DNA of 64,000 bases from assembly GCA_963780755.1 (NCBI GenBank), contig CAWACX010000002.1:868001-932000 (forward strand), in the 5' to 3' direction. How positions within the stretch are numbered: the first letter of the stretch is position 1; each line of letters starts with the position of its first letter. Shown piece after piece: positions 24,034-34,555 of the stretch. A model generated the notes under the pieces. The model did no database searches. It was not told where the DNA came from and saw only the letters and a program-made list of their open reading frames with translations. A program made the position numbers and the translations under genes. Origin of the DNA: JALYNX01 sp963780755. GTDB taxonomy: Bacteria; Actinomycetota; Acidimicrobiia; Spongiisociales; ZC4RG35.

Positions 24034-25529
24034 CCACGGTGCCGGTGCGTCGGGCATTGATCAGCGTGTACGACAAGGAGGGTCTCATCGAGTTCGCCAC
24101 CCGCCTCTCCGCCGGCGGCGTGTCGATCGTCTCATCAGGGGGGACGGCTCGCGCTCTCCAGGACGCCGGCCTTGAGGTCTCCACGGTCGAGGAAGTGACG
24201 GGGGCACCCGAGATGCTCGGGGGGAGGGTGAAGACGCTTCATCCGACGATCCACGGCGGGATCCTTGCTCGGGCCGACCACGGGCCCGACCTCGCAGATC
24301 TCGAGGCGAACGGGATCGAGCCCTTCCAGTTGGTTGTGGTCAATCTCTACCCGTTCCGGGAGACGGTGGCATCCGGCGCCGGCTTCGACGAGATCATCGA
24401 GAAGATCGACATCGGTGGGCCATCCATGGTCCGGGGTGCTGCCAAGAATCACGCGCACGTCGGTGTCGTCACCTCGCCCGACCAGTACGAGTCGGTGGCC
24501 AAGGCTGTCGAAAGCGGTGGCCTCGATGACGAGTTGAGGCGGGCCCTCGCTGCCGAGGCCTTCTTTCACACGGCCTCCTACGACTCGGCGATTGTCAACT
24601 GGCTGGGCAACGACCGGGTGATCCCCCTGCGACGGGTGTCGGGGCTGCGATATGGGGAGAACCCTCACCAGGATGCCGCCCTCTTTGCCGAGGACGGGGC
24701 CAGGCCCTGGTGGCTGGATGCGACCCTGCACCAGGGCAAGGAGATGTCCTACAACAACTATCAGGATGCCGAGGCCGCATGGCGGCTGGCCACCTCGCAC
24801 CCGGGGACGGTGGCGATCATCAAGCACACCAACGCCTGTGGGGTGGCCTACGCAGACAGTGTGGTCGACGCTTTCGAGAAAGCCTGGGCCTGCGATCCGT
24901 TGTCGGCCTTTGGCGGGGTGGTGGCGATCAACGGCCTCCTCGACGAAGCGACGGCGCAGTCGATGGCGGACAAGTTCATCGAGGTCGTGATCTGCGCCGA
25001 CTCCACATCCGAGGCTCTTGCCGTTCTCGAAGCGCGCCAGGCGCTGCGAGTTCTCCAGGCGAACGCTCCGGATCCTGGTGGCATCGACCTCACCCGTATC
25101 GAAGGGGGCCTCCTCATTCAGGAGCGAGACACCGATGTCGGCGCTTCATGGGAAGTCGTCAGCGAGCGGGCTCCAACCGGAGAGGAGCGATCAGACCTCG
25201 AGTTCGCATGGAAGGTCGCGATGCACACCAAGTCCAACGCCATCGCCATCGTCAGCGGGGCCGCAGCGGTGGGGGTTGGTGCCGGGGACCAGTCCCGGGT
25301 CGGAGCCGCGGAGCGGGCAGTGCTCAAGGCCGGCGAGCGAGCCTCAGGGGCGGTGGCAGCTTCCGACGCCTTCTTCCCGTTTCGTGACGGGCTGGACACC
25401 CTGGCCCGGGCCGGCGTGACCGCAGTCATCGAGCCCGGCGGGTCCCGCAACGACAGCGAAGTGATCCAAGCTGCCAACGAGCAAGGGATTGCCTTGGTTT
25501 TCACCTCCGTTCGCCATTTCCTGCACTGA
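24030..25529 (+). CDS. purH: Bifunctional AICAR transformylase/IMP cyclohydrolase
   Basis: This 499-aa enzyme performs the last two steps of IMP synthesis. The N-terminal MGS-like cyclohydrolase domain shows ALISVYDKEGL, SSGGTARAL, VKTLHPTIHGG and NLYPF. The C-terminal transformylase domain has LRYGENPHQDAA, the catalytic IIKHTNACGVA, FGGVVAIN and the terminal segment ASDAFFPFRDG. Length is normal (about 510-530). It overlaps purN by 4 nt, and folD begins one base after its stop. purN, purH and folD are thus a 10-formyl-THF supply and consumption operon. Confidence 0.97.
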   Translation: MTTVPVRRALISVYDKEGLIEFATRLSAGGVSIVSSGGTARALQDAGLEVSTVEEVTGAPEMLGGRVKTLHPTIHGGILARADHGPDLADLEANGIEPFQLVVVNLYPFRETVASGAGFDEIIEKIDIGGPSMVRGAAKNHAHVGVVTSPDQYESVAKAVESGGLDDELRRALAAEAFFHTASYDSAIVNWLGNDRVIPLRRVSGLRYGENPHQDAALFAEDGARPWWLDATLHQGKEMSYNNYQDAEAAWRLATSHPGTVAIIKHTNACGVAYADSVVDAFEKAWACDPLSAFGGVVAINGLLDEATAQSMADKFIEVVICADSTSEALAVLEARQALRVLQANAPDPGGIDLTRIEGGLLIQERDTDVGASWEVVSERAPTGEERSDLEFAWKVAMHTKSNAIAIVSGAAAVGVGAGDQSRVGAAERAVLKAGERASGAVAASDAFFPFRDGLDTLARAGVTAVIEPGGSRNDSEVIQAANEQGIALVFTSVRHFLH

Positions 25530-25530
25530 G

Positions 25531-26376
25531 ATGACGGCGACGATCCTGGACGGGAAGTTGGTGGCCGCCAAGGTCAAGGCCGAGGTGGCATCGACCGTCT
25601 CCGGGCTCGATTATGCCCCAGGGCTGGCAACTGTTCTCGTTGGCGACGACCCGGCATCGCACTCATACGTCAGGGGCAAGCGCTCAGATGCGGGTGAGGT
25701 CGGGATCCAGTCCTTCCACCACGAACTGGGGTCCGACACGACCCAGGGACAACTCGAGGCTCTGATCGAGAGCCTCAACAATGACCCGTCGGTCGACGGG
25801 ATCCTGGTCCAGCTTCCACTCCCTGGGCACTTGGACGCGGAGCGGGTGGTCGAGCAGATCTCGCCGGCCAAAGACGTCGATGGATTGCACCCTCAGAACC
25901 TCGGACTCCTCGTCCTCGACCGTCCCGGGCTGAGGCCGTGCACTCCGAGCGGGGTGATGCGGATGCTGGACCACTATCACGTCCCGATCTCGGGGGCCCG
26001 TGCCGTAGTCATCGGCCGATCGTTCCTGGTGGGTCGGCCTCTGGCCTTGATGCTCGCCAGCCGGGGAGTCGACGCCACGGTCTCGATCGGCCACTCCAAG
26101 ACCCGCCAGCTCGCCGAGCTGGCGAGGGAGGCGGACATCCTGGTGGCCGCGATCGGCGTGGCGGAGATGGTCACGAAGGAATTCGTGAAACCGGGTGCCA
26201 CGGTCATCGATGTCGGGATCAACCGCACCGACAATGGGCTGGTCGGAGACGTCGACTTCGAGCCGGTTGCCGATGTGGCGGGCGCGATCACTCCGGTTCC
26301 GGGTGGCGTCGGCCCCATGACGAGGGCCATGCTCCTGGTCAACACCCTGGCGGCCGCGGCCAGTCGGCGGGGCTGA
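25531..26376 (+). CDS. folD: Methylene-THF dehydrogenase/methenyl-THF cyclohydrolase
   Basis: The protein has 281 aa from ATG 25531, one base after the purH stop. FolD interconverts 5,10-methylene-THF, methenyl-THF and 10-formyl-THF with NADP. Visible are the active-site region SYVRGKRSDAGEVG (YxxxK type, with Lys in RGKR), ILVQLPLPGHL, the NADP motif VVIGRSFLVGRPLA and the C-terminal TPVPGGVGPMTRAML. It provides the 10-formyl-THF used by PurN and PurH. Confidence 0.96.
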   Translation: MTATILDGKLVAAKVKAEVASTVSGLDYAPGLATVLVGDDPASHSYVRGKRSDAGEVGIQSFHHELGSDTTQGQLEALIESLNNDPSVDGILVQLPLPGHLDAERVVEQISPAKDVDGLHPQNLGLLVLDRPGLRPCTPSGVMRMLDHYHVPISGARAVVIGRSFLVGRPLALMLASRGVDATVSIGHSKTRQLAELAREADILVAAIGVAEMVTKEFVKPGATVIDVGINRTDNGLVGDVDFEPVADVAGAITPVPGGVGPMTRAMLLVNTLAAAASRRG

Positions 26377-26467
26377 ATACCTCCGGTCGCTTGAGTGCCG
26401 GTCGGAAGCGTCCGATATATCTCATCGAGTGCTACACATTCGACGTCGGTCCAACCGCGCTCTGTTG

Positions 26468-27499
26468 ATGCGAGCCTTTCCAAAGACGCTCTTGATCCTG
26501 GCGGCTCTCCTGCTGCTGGGCGTTCTGCCTGTTCCCGATCGGGCCGAGGCCGCGCAGGCCCCTTGGCTCGAAGAGGATTTCGAGGAAGGCGTGAACGGGG
26601 TATTCGACTCTCAGTTCGGACTCAAGCCCACCGCATCGGGACATCAGGGAGACGGGCTCTTCACCGACATCTTCAAGGGTGATCATTGGGGAGGAAGCGC
26701 CCACTGGAACACCAAGACCAACATCGGGTCCGAGCCCGAAGGGATGTGGATGCGCTACTGGCTCCGGTTCCCGATCGGGTTCAAGGTCAATCCGCCCTAT
26801 CGGGGAAAGCTCCCCGGATTCGGTGGTCTCTACACCTACAACTGCTTGGGGAACAGGCCGTCGACGGCGGCTGCCCCCTGTTGGTCGGCTCGAATGGCGT
26901 TCCAACCCGTCTACGCCTCCGATGGCCTTCCCTCATATCCCTACAACCCGGCCCAGGTGACTCGGATCTCCTTCTATTCCTACCTGCTCAACTCGAGCGG
27001 GGCGGGCCAGGACGGGAGGATCCTGCACTGGAACCCGGACCTGTCCACTCTGCAACACGGGCGTTGGTACTGCATCGAAGCTCGGGTCAAGGTCAACTCA
27101 CTGGGGAAGTCGAACGGGATCCTCGAGGGATACGTGGATGGGGATCGGGCTTACGCGGCGAGCAATCTGACGTTTCGTCGCCCCTCAGAGAGCCAATTGA
27201 AGGTCAAGTCGTTGTGGTTCGACGTCTACTACGGAGGCGACGGCACCTCCCCGATCAACAACAAGATCTACTTCGACTCGCTGGCGGCCGGCCCGGAGCG
27301 GATCGGTTGCAATGATCGCCCGCAGGCGTCGGGGAGGTTTTACGACGACGACGATTCGGTCTTCGAGAAGGCCATCGAGCGTCTCGCGGCCTCGGGAATA
27401 ACCGAGGGCTGCAATCCACCGGCCAACGATCGCTTCTGCCCTGACGACTCGGTGACCAGGGGACAGATGGCCGCTTTCCTCAAGCGGGCACTTGGGTGA
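26468..27499 (+). CDS. Secreted polysaccharide-lyase-like protein with S-layer-homology segment
   Basis: About 343 aa from ATG 26468, where a signal peptide begins (MRAFPKTLLILAALLLLG, cleavage near AEA-AQA); GTG 26429 is an alternative. The body is a beta-sandwich type domain: APWLEEDFEEGVNGVFD, then HWNTKTNIGSEPEGMWMRYW, then HWNPDLSTLQHGRWYCIEA. Later strands have GILEGYVDGDRAY and KIYFDSLAAG. It resembles PL14/PL20-type alginate or glucuronan lyase folds. A C-terminal S-layer-homology segment follows (RFYDDDDSVFEKAIERLA, then TRGQMAAFLKRAL). SLH segments bind cell-wall glycans, so the protein is probably surface-attached. Removing one G at the GGG before the stop continues the frame into the next region. 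Confidence 0.65.
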   Translation: MRAFPKTLLILAALLLLGVLPVPDRAEAAQAPWLEEDFEEGVNGVFDSQFGLKPTASGHQGDGLFTDIFKGDHWGGSAHWNTKTNIGSEPEGMWMRYWLRFPIGFKVNPPYRGKLPGFGGLYTYNCLGNRPSTAAAPCWSARMAFQPVYASDGLPSYPYNPAQVTRISFYSYLLNSSGAGQDGRILHWNPDLSTLQHGRWYCIEARVKVNSLGKSNGILEGYVDGDRAYAASNLTFRRPSESQLKVKSLWFDVYYGGDGTSPINNKIYFDSLAAGPERIGCNDRPQASGRFYDDDDSVFEKAIERLAASGITEGCNPPANDRFCPDDSVTRGQMAAFLKRALG

Positions 27500-28421
27500 C
27501 CAGATCCCGGTCACACTGCCACCGGAGCCTCCTTCACCGCCGGACTACTGGGGAGGGCGGTCTCATCTCGCCTACAAGACGGCACTCTCCGTGTATGAGT
27601 CGGGCGGCGCCGGTTTCGACACCTTCGGAGTCAGTTACTGGGTCGATGACACGACCGGCGACAAGAACTGGCTCGCCACCGGAACGTCGAGGCAACCCCA
27701 ACATCTGGGTTCCGACCCAGCTCGGCCATATCTGGGACGCTGGGTGCGACGCCGTACATCCGGATCATTGCCAACGATCTGGGCGGCCTGGCTTCCGGCA
27801 AGCACGACAAGCGCCTGAACAACATGCTGGCCGCCTTCGCCAAATTCACCGGCACTCGGTGGTGGTCGCAGGGTCATCATCGACATCTTCCCGACCCCAA
27901 CCTTCGGTCTAACCCGTGGGGTGATGACGCGGCGGCCTTCAAGACGGCGTTCCGCCGAATTGCCGACAAAGCGAACTCGGTAATCGGGTCCTCCCGTGTC
28001 CGTACCGCGTTCACTGCTCACCGCTCGATGTCGAGCAACCGCTACTCGGCCGCCCAGTGGGGCACGGGCGGCTTCAGGCTTTTCTGGCCGGGTGCGAACT
28101 ATGTCGACATTGCGGGCGTCGGGCGGATACCCCACGGCCGGCGGAACGAATGTCGGGTATCACGAGGCGGCGATCAACGAGATGTCAAGTGCCGCCGGTC
28201 CTGGTGTGCCGATCATCATCGCCGCCGGGGGCGCACCGAACACTCCGAGCGAGGCGGCCCAAATCCAATATGCGACGGCTCTCGCCGAGTTGGCCGCTCG
28301 GCACCCTCAGGTGGTCGGTGTGCAATGGGATGATTGGGTGAAGGGCGGCCTCGATCTGCGGGTGAGCACGACGTCAGGGGGTGCGGCGACGGCAGGCTCA
28401 CTAACCTCCCGGCTCCATTGA
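27492..28421 (+). pseudogene. GH26-like glycosidase domain, broken by several frameshifts
   Basis: No single frame spans the region, but switching frames gives a continuous glycosidase-like sequence. It begins with a proline-rich linker (VTLPPEPPSPPDYWGG), then AYKTALSVYESGGAGFDTFG and GNPNIWVPTQLGHIWDAG. TPYIRIIANDLGGLASGKHD comes next, then RVIIDIFPTPTFG, NPWGDDAAAFKTAFRRIAD, WGTGGFRLFWPGANYVDI, PIIIAAGGAPNTPSEAA and finally VVGVQWDDWVKG. At least five frame changes occur in 930 bp. The fold looks like GH26-type beta-mannanase-related proteins. The linker directly continues the SLH segment of the preceding gene, so the two were probably one lyase-SLH-glycosidase protein. Confidence 0.55.
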
Positions 28422-28441
28422 CCTCTTAGGAGCTGTGCGAC

Positions 28442-29644
<1,203 letters not shown>

Positions 29645-29652
29645 GACTCGGG

Positions 29653-30408
29653 TCAGCCCCGGCGGGCCACGATCGAGAGCAGTCGCAGCATCTCGATGTA
29701 GAGCCAGACGACGGTGACCATCAGCCCGAATGCTGCGAACCAGGAGAACGCCCGGGGGGCGCCGCTGCTCACGCCGTGCTCGATCACCGCGAAGTCGAGC
29801 AGGAGGTTGAGGGAGGCGATGATCACAACCAGGATGCTGAAGACCAGCGCACCGGTGCCCGCTCCGCTCAGCACCGGGATATCGACGCTGAACAGGCTGA
29901 GTATCCAGCTGAACAGGTAGAACACGCCGATTCCGACGGTGGCGATGATGATCACCGACCGCATCTTCTGGGTGACCTTGACGATCCTGGTGGCGTAGAG
30001 GAAGAGCATCGAGACGAACACCGCCAGGGTGGCGAGAAGCGCCTGGAAGACGATCCCGTCGTACCAGGTCTCGTAGACCTTGGAGATCGACCCGAGGAAC
30101 GCTCCCTGGCCCAGGGCGTAGATGATCCCGGTGACCACCGCCAGCTTGGGGTTGGCCACGGTGGCGATCACGAGGACGATCAACCCGATCAGGAACAACC
30201 AGTACCAGCGTTGGACTGCGATGGCGTTCGCCCATCCGTAGGCGGCACCGCCGGCCATGAGGACCAGCAGGACCAGCGTGGACATGATCACCGAGCCCAT
30301 CGTCATGCGGCGTTCCCGAGTCGGCGCCGTGGCGGGAGCCTCCACCGACTGGAGGGCGGCGTCGGTGGTGGGCGCTCCGAATTGCTTCTCGAGGACGGGA
30401 TTGGCCAT
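29653..30408 (-). CDS. Bax inhibitor-1/YccA family membrane protein
   Basis: The 251-aa protein begins with a cytoplasmic lead of ~35 aa (ANPVLEKQFG) followed by seven membrane helices. The family-typical block GIIYALGQGAFLGSISKVYE and the C-terminal acidic helix segment DFAVIEHGVSSG are present. BI-1 relatives are calcium-leak or stress-related membrane proteins; the bacterial role is unsettled. ATG 30408 is preceded at 6 nt by TAGACT, the same arrangement as lemA. Confidence 0.88.
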   Translation of the reverse strand: MANPVLEKQFGAPTTDAALQSVEAPATAPTRERRMTMGSVIMSTLVLLVLMAGGAAYGWANAIAVQRWYWLFLIGLIVLVIATVANPKLAVVTGIIYALGQGAFLGSISKVYETWYDGIVFQALLATLAVFVSMLFLYATRIVKVTQKMRSVIIIATVGIGVFYLFSWILSLFSVDIPVLSGAGTGALVFSILVVIIASLNLLLDFAVIEHGVSSGAPRAFSWFAAFGLMVTVVWLYIEMLRLLSIVARRG

Positions 30409-30414
30409 CGGCTG

Positions 30415-30420
30415 AGTCTA
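30415..30420 (-). promoter_or_regulatory. Putative -10 box of the BI-1 gene
   Basis: On the minus strand TAGACT lies 6 nt before ATG 30408, identical in sequence and spacing to the lemA box. Confidence 0.45.
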
Positions 30421-30499
30421 TGACTGCCGGTCCCAGCCTCGGGATAGCCTCCGATCGACTATTACGATCCGGTCTCGTCGTCATCAAGGAGATCTCGTT

Positions 30500-30883
30500 T
30501 TGTCCAAGTTCCTGAGCGAAGAGTGGGCCACCGAAGTGACTGCAGCCCTGGGCGAGCACCAGGGTTTCAAGAACGCCATCGGGTCGGCAGAGCTTCGGAT
30601 CCAGTTCGTCGTCAATGACGGCCCGGAAGGGGATGTCGATTACTTCCTCGATTCCGGCGGCGGGAGCTCAACCATGGGCGTCGGCACCGTCGAAGAGCCC
30701 GATGTGACCGTCCGTCAGAGTTACGAGACAGCGACTGCGATCTCCAAAGGCGAACTGAACACCCAGACCGCATTCATGACCGGCAAGGTCAAAGTCTCGG
30801 GGAACCTGGCCAAGTTGATGATGCACCAGTCTGCGATCCAGCAGTGGGGCGCAGCGGTCACCGATCTCGAAGTCGAGTACTGA
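30500..30883 (+). CDS. SCP2 sterol-carrier domain protein
   Basis: The protein has 127 aa from TTG 30500, preceded by a good AAGGAG at about 12 nt. The sequence has the SCP2 beta-sheet pattern (ELRIQFVVNDGP, then PDVTVRQSYETATAISKGE) and the C-terminal amphipathic segment FMTGKVKVSGNLAKLM. SCP2 domains bind lipids or hydrophobic acyl compounds in a tunnel. It is a single-domain protein, and its ligand cannot be predicted. Confidence 0.85.
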   Translation: MSKFLSEEWATEVTAALGEHQGFKNAIGSAELRIQFVVNDGPEGDVDYFLDSGGGSSTMGVGTVEEPDVTVRQSYETATAISKGELNTQTAFMTGKVKVSGNLAKLMMHQSAIQQWGAAVTDLEVEY

Positions 30884-31028
30884 GTAGCACCGGTTGGTGG
30901 TTCTCGCCCAGAGGCGGGCGACTAGTCACATCGCGGGAAACCACATAGTCCCTGGATACCAAGGACACCACCTCGGATAATGTACGCAGGTGTCTGCCGG
31001 TGGGGCCGGCGACACGTCAGGGGCAAAA
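30884..31028. other. Intergenic region before the broken Tad cassette
   Basis: It contains a 6-bp inverted repeat (TCGCCC at 30904-30909, GGGCGA at 30916-30921) without a following T-run. It also contains the motif GGATACCAAGGACA; a related GATACCAAAGGATT lies upstream of the second Tad cassette on its coding strand. Nothing else is recognised. Confidence 0.3.
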
Positions 31029-31576
31029 ATGGGCAAGGGAGCAATTCAAAGGGGGGCGACCATGGTCGAGGCCGCCCTGATACTCCCGATCTTGATCATG
31101 CTCATGATCAGCCTCCTCGAACTGGGCATGTTCTTTCGTGACTTCCTCACCGTCTCCTACACCGCCCGGGAGGCCGCCCGGGTCGGCTCAGTTGGCCGGT
31201 AACGACCCCGAGGCCGACTGCGACCATCATCCAGAGCGTGGTCACAGCGTTCGGACCCTCCGACCTGGAGGGCGTCGAGATACAGATCTTCAAGGCCAGC
31301 GAGAACAATGGCGCCCCGGTGCCCGGGAAGGTCAACACCTGGACGCTCAACCCCGGTCAGGACCCGCCGTCTGTGGCACACCGAGCTGGAACGTATTCGA
31401 GCAGTGGCCCAGCGTCGACCGGCAGGTAAACGTCGAGCGACACACTCGAGCTCGACATCCTGGGGGTCACGATCGTCACCGACCACGACTGGATCACCGG
31501 GCTCCCACCGTGGCGAGGGACGATGGACCTGACCCGGACCGCCCTGCAGCGTCTCGAACCGGAGGCCTTCGAATGA
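31029..31576 (+). pseudogene. TadE-like minor pseudopilin of cassette A, frameshifted
   Basis: From ATG 31029 the N-terminus is a normal TadE: RGATMVEAALILPILIMLM with Glu at +5 after the Gly-Ala junction, then ARVGS. The frame then breaks (near 31190 and 31420). Other frames continue a TadE-type body with IIQSVVTAFGPSDLEGVEIQIFK and finally LDILGVTIVTDHDWITGL, ending LEPEAFE at TGA 31576. The same DHDWITG-type strand and a terminal LEP or IEP motif occur in the intact TadE proteins of cassettes B and C. It overlaps the next gene by ATGA. Confidence 0.7.
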
Positions 31577-33010
31577 GGTTCTGGAAGCGAGGAGCGAGGG
31601 CATCGCCCTCATCTGGCTGGCCTTGACCTTGGTGGTCCTGATCGGGATGGCCGGATTCGGCGTCGACCTGGGTTGGATGTACCTGAGCACCACCCGGGCC
31701 CAGAAGGCGGTGGACGCGGCCGCCCTGGCCGGCGTGGTCAATCTCCCCGGGTTCATCAGCTCAGGCCGAGATCGATGCCGCGGACGCGGCCCGTGCCAAC
31801 GGCTACGACCCCGGCGGCGCCGACGAGCTCACCGTCACCCCACTTGCCGACAACAAGCTCCACGCCGAGTTGCGGACCTCGATCGAGCCCTTCTTCCTCA
31901 AGGTGCTCGGCTTCGACCAGTTCAACATCACCCGGGAGGCGACTTCGGAGTACATCAAACCGGTGCCGCTGGGCAACCCCAACAATTGCTTCGGTTGCCC
32001 CGCGGTCGGCGACTCATGGGCCGCGATCTCCTCGCAGTTCATCCACAAGGAGCATGGCGACCCCTACTCGACCCGGTGCCGGGTCCCTATCAGGGGGCAC
32101 CTCGTGCTCGTCGAGCGAACAGCGACTGCAACCGGGGCGGCGCCTACTCCGGCTACTACTACGGGATCGAGGTCCGACAGGGTCCAACGGACTGACCGTC
32201 GAGTTGTATGACGCCGGGTTCCACGCCCGACCCCAGGACGAAGGCACCGGTGACTTCGCAGTTGGCGGTGACGCCGGACCGGAACCGACCACGGTCTACA
32301 CGCTGCACGCGGTGGACACCACCCCGCTCGATCCCACCGACAACCCAGCGATACCGGGATGCACTGCCTCGCTACGCCCCTGGCAGCGGGCCCCAGGACG
32401 ACTGGGACACCCTGTGCACCATGAGTGGTGCGCTGACCCCGGGCATCTACGTGCTCCACGTCACCACTGCAGGGCAGGGGATCGCCAGCAACCACTATTC
32501 GGTGCGGGCAACACTCTCGTCGTCGCCTCAGCCCGGGTTTTCGGGATCAACGACATGTCGATCTGGTCCAACGACCTGACTTCCAGCTCCAATCTCTACT
32601 TGGCCGAGATCGAGGACATCCATGCCGGTAAGAAGCTGGAGCTCCAGTTCTACGACCCGGGTGATGCCGATGCCAACTCCTGGATGTCGGTGATCTCACC
32701 GACCGGAGGCATCGCCCAACTGCAGTTGGACGGTGTGGAACCACAACCTGACCGCTCAGACCAAGCCCCCAGGGTCCGGCCCATGCGAATGGCAGACAAC
32801 AGACACGTCGCTCGGTTCCGACCCCGGGTTTTCAATGAGCAATGGATCGTGGCCACAATCGACCTGCCCGACGATCCGGCCGACATGTGTGGTTCCGACT
32901 GCTTCTGGAAGATGGACCTCGACCTGAGCCTGCCCACCGAGCGCACCACCTGGCGGGCCCGGGTGATCGGCAACCCGGTGCGTTTGGTCCCGCCGGAGTC
33001 CGCACCATGA
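31573..33010 (+). pseudogene. TadG-like protein of cassette A, multiply frameshifted
   Basis: From ATG 31573. The first membrane segment reads EGIALIWLALTLVVLIG after one frame change, followed by GFGVDLGWMYLSTTRAQ and AVDAAALAGVVNLPG. Later fragments match the ectodomain of the intact TadG copies: FNITREATSEYIKPVPLG, NNCFGCPAVGDSWA, TVYTLHAVDTTPLDPTDN, PGIYVLHVTTAG, and the terminal DCFWKMDLDLSLP and RARVIGNPVRLV. At least six frame changes occur. It is the same protein family as the TadG copies B and C but diverged, with shorter spacing between motifs. Confidence 0.7.
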
Positions 33011-33545
33011 GCAGCGAGCGGGGAACTGCTGCCATCGAGATGGCCATGGCATTGATGATCATGCTCTTGCTCGCCCTGGGCACCTACGAGTGGGGGACCG
33101 GCTTCTCCGACCGGGTCTCGATGTCATCGGCCGTCCGCGAGGGGGCCCGGGTGGGTAGTGCCGCCGGCGACAACCCCGACGCTGATTGCCGGATCATCGA
33201 GGCGTCCGCCGGGGCACTAAACGCGGTCTCGGGAAACCGGTGAAGCAGCTCTGGATCTATGAGTCGAACGTCAATGGGGACGTAGGCGTCAACCGCCAGA
33301 TCTATCGCCCGCTTCGGACGGGCGAGCCACCGGACTTGTCATGCGCAGGCGGGACTGGTTCCTGGTGTCCAATGGCTGGCCCTCGACTGACCGGGTCAAC
33401 CTCGGCGCTCAACCGGGATTGGCTCGGGGTGAAGGTGATCGCCGACCACGAGTGGAGGACCGGGTTCCTCTGGTGGAACGGCACTGTGGAGTGGGAAGAG
33501 GATGCGGTGTTCCACCTCGAACCGGGGATCGAGGATGGGGATGCA
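33007..33545 (+). pseudogene. Second TadE-like protein of cassette A, frameshifted
   Basis: From ATG 33007 (overlapping the TadG stop by ATGA) the N-terminus is SSERGTAAIEMAMALMIM, then WGTGFSDRVSMSSAVREGA. One frame break occurs at about 33230 and another near 33350. Other frames continue KQLWIYESNVNGDVGV, then VIADHEWRTGFLWWNGTVEW and VFHLEPG, the TadE end motif. The exact end is not clear, and the tail runs into the 3' end of mdh on the other strand. Confidence 0.6.
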
Positions 33546-33552
33546 GGATGGG

Positions 33553-34545
33553 TCAGCCGAGCAGCCCGAGCGCGGCGACTGCGTCCCGTTCCTCGACCAG
33601 TTCCGCGACGGAGAGGTCGATCTCGCTGCTCGTGAGTAGTCGTCGATGTCGAGCCCTGGAACGATCTGCCAGTCTCCGTCACGGCAGACGCAGGGAAACG
33701 ACGAAATCAGGCCCCTGGGAACACCGTAAGAGCCGTCAGATGGGACTCCCATCGAGACCCAGTCACCTTCAGGAGTACCCGAAACCCAATCCCTGACATG
33801 GGATATGGCGGCATTGGCCGCCGATGCGGCTGACGAGGCCCCTCGTGCCGCGATGATCGCCGCCCCCCGGCCCGCCACCGTCGGGATGTAGACCTCCTCG
33901 ACCCAGGCCGGGTCGCCCACCAGCGCAAAGGCCTGCTCGCCGTCCACTTCGCAGTGGAACAGGTCGGGGTACTGGGTGGACGAGTGATTGCCCCAGATCG
34001 TCATCTTCTTGATCGAGGTCACTGGCCGATCCAAACGGCTTGCCAGTTGGCTCACGGCTCGGTTGTGATCGAGCCGGGTCATCGCTGTGAAGTTGGCCGG
34101 GTCGAGGCCTTTCGCATTGCTCATCGCGATCAGGGCGTTGGTGTTGGCCGGGTTGCCCACCACCAGGACCTTGACCTCGGGATTGGCCGCGGCGGCCAGT
34201 GCCCTCCCTTGTGTGGTGAAGATGGCGCCATTCGCGGAGAGCAGGTCCGATCGCTCCATGCCTGCCTTGCGGGGCATGGCCCCCACCAGTAGGGCGACGT
34301 CGGCGCCGGCGAAGGCGCGCTCCGGGTCGTCGGTCATCAGCGGTTCCGGCCAGGAGCGGGAAGGCGCAGTCGTCCAGCTCCATAGCGACCCCTTCCAGGG
34401 CGGGAAGGGCGGGTGCTATCTCGAGCATTTGGAGGACTACCGGCTGCTCCGGGCCGAGCATCTCGCCTGAAGCGATCCGGAACACCAGGCTGTAGCCGAT
34501 CTGGCCGGCGGCCCCGGTGACCGCGACTCGAACAGGTTCTCTCAT
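33553..34545 (-). pseudogene. mdh: Malate dehydrogenase with two frameshifts
   Basis: Reading from ATG 34545 gives REPVRVAVTGAAGQIGYSL (the NAD fold), then ELDDCAFPLLAG. After a frame change near 34335 it continues TDDPERAFAGADVALLVGA, VLVVGNPANTNALI and the catalytic segment MTRLDHNRAVSQLA. WGNHSSTQYPD, with the active-site His, follows. After a second change near 33630 the C-terminus is SEIDLSVAELVEERDA, ending at 33553. The reconstructed protein is a normal ~330-aa LDH/MDH family malate dehydrogenase of the NAD-dependent group 2. A TCA enzyme broken twice but otherwise perfectly conserved suggests sequence errors. It follows nadC closely. Confidence 0.88.
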
Positions 34546-34555
34546 GTCCGCCAAA

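Noticed and set aside
30904..30921. Hairpin after the SCP2 gene as a Rho-independent terminator
   Set aside because: The 6-bp stem is not followed by a T-run.
30931..31010. Possible c-di-GMP or similar riboswitch ahead of Tad cassette A
   Set aside because: GGGAAACCAC looks faintly like a riboswitch core, but the conserved GGCAAACC/GACGCAAAGCC pattern and the pairing elements are missing.
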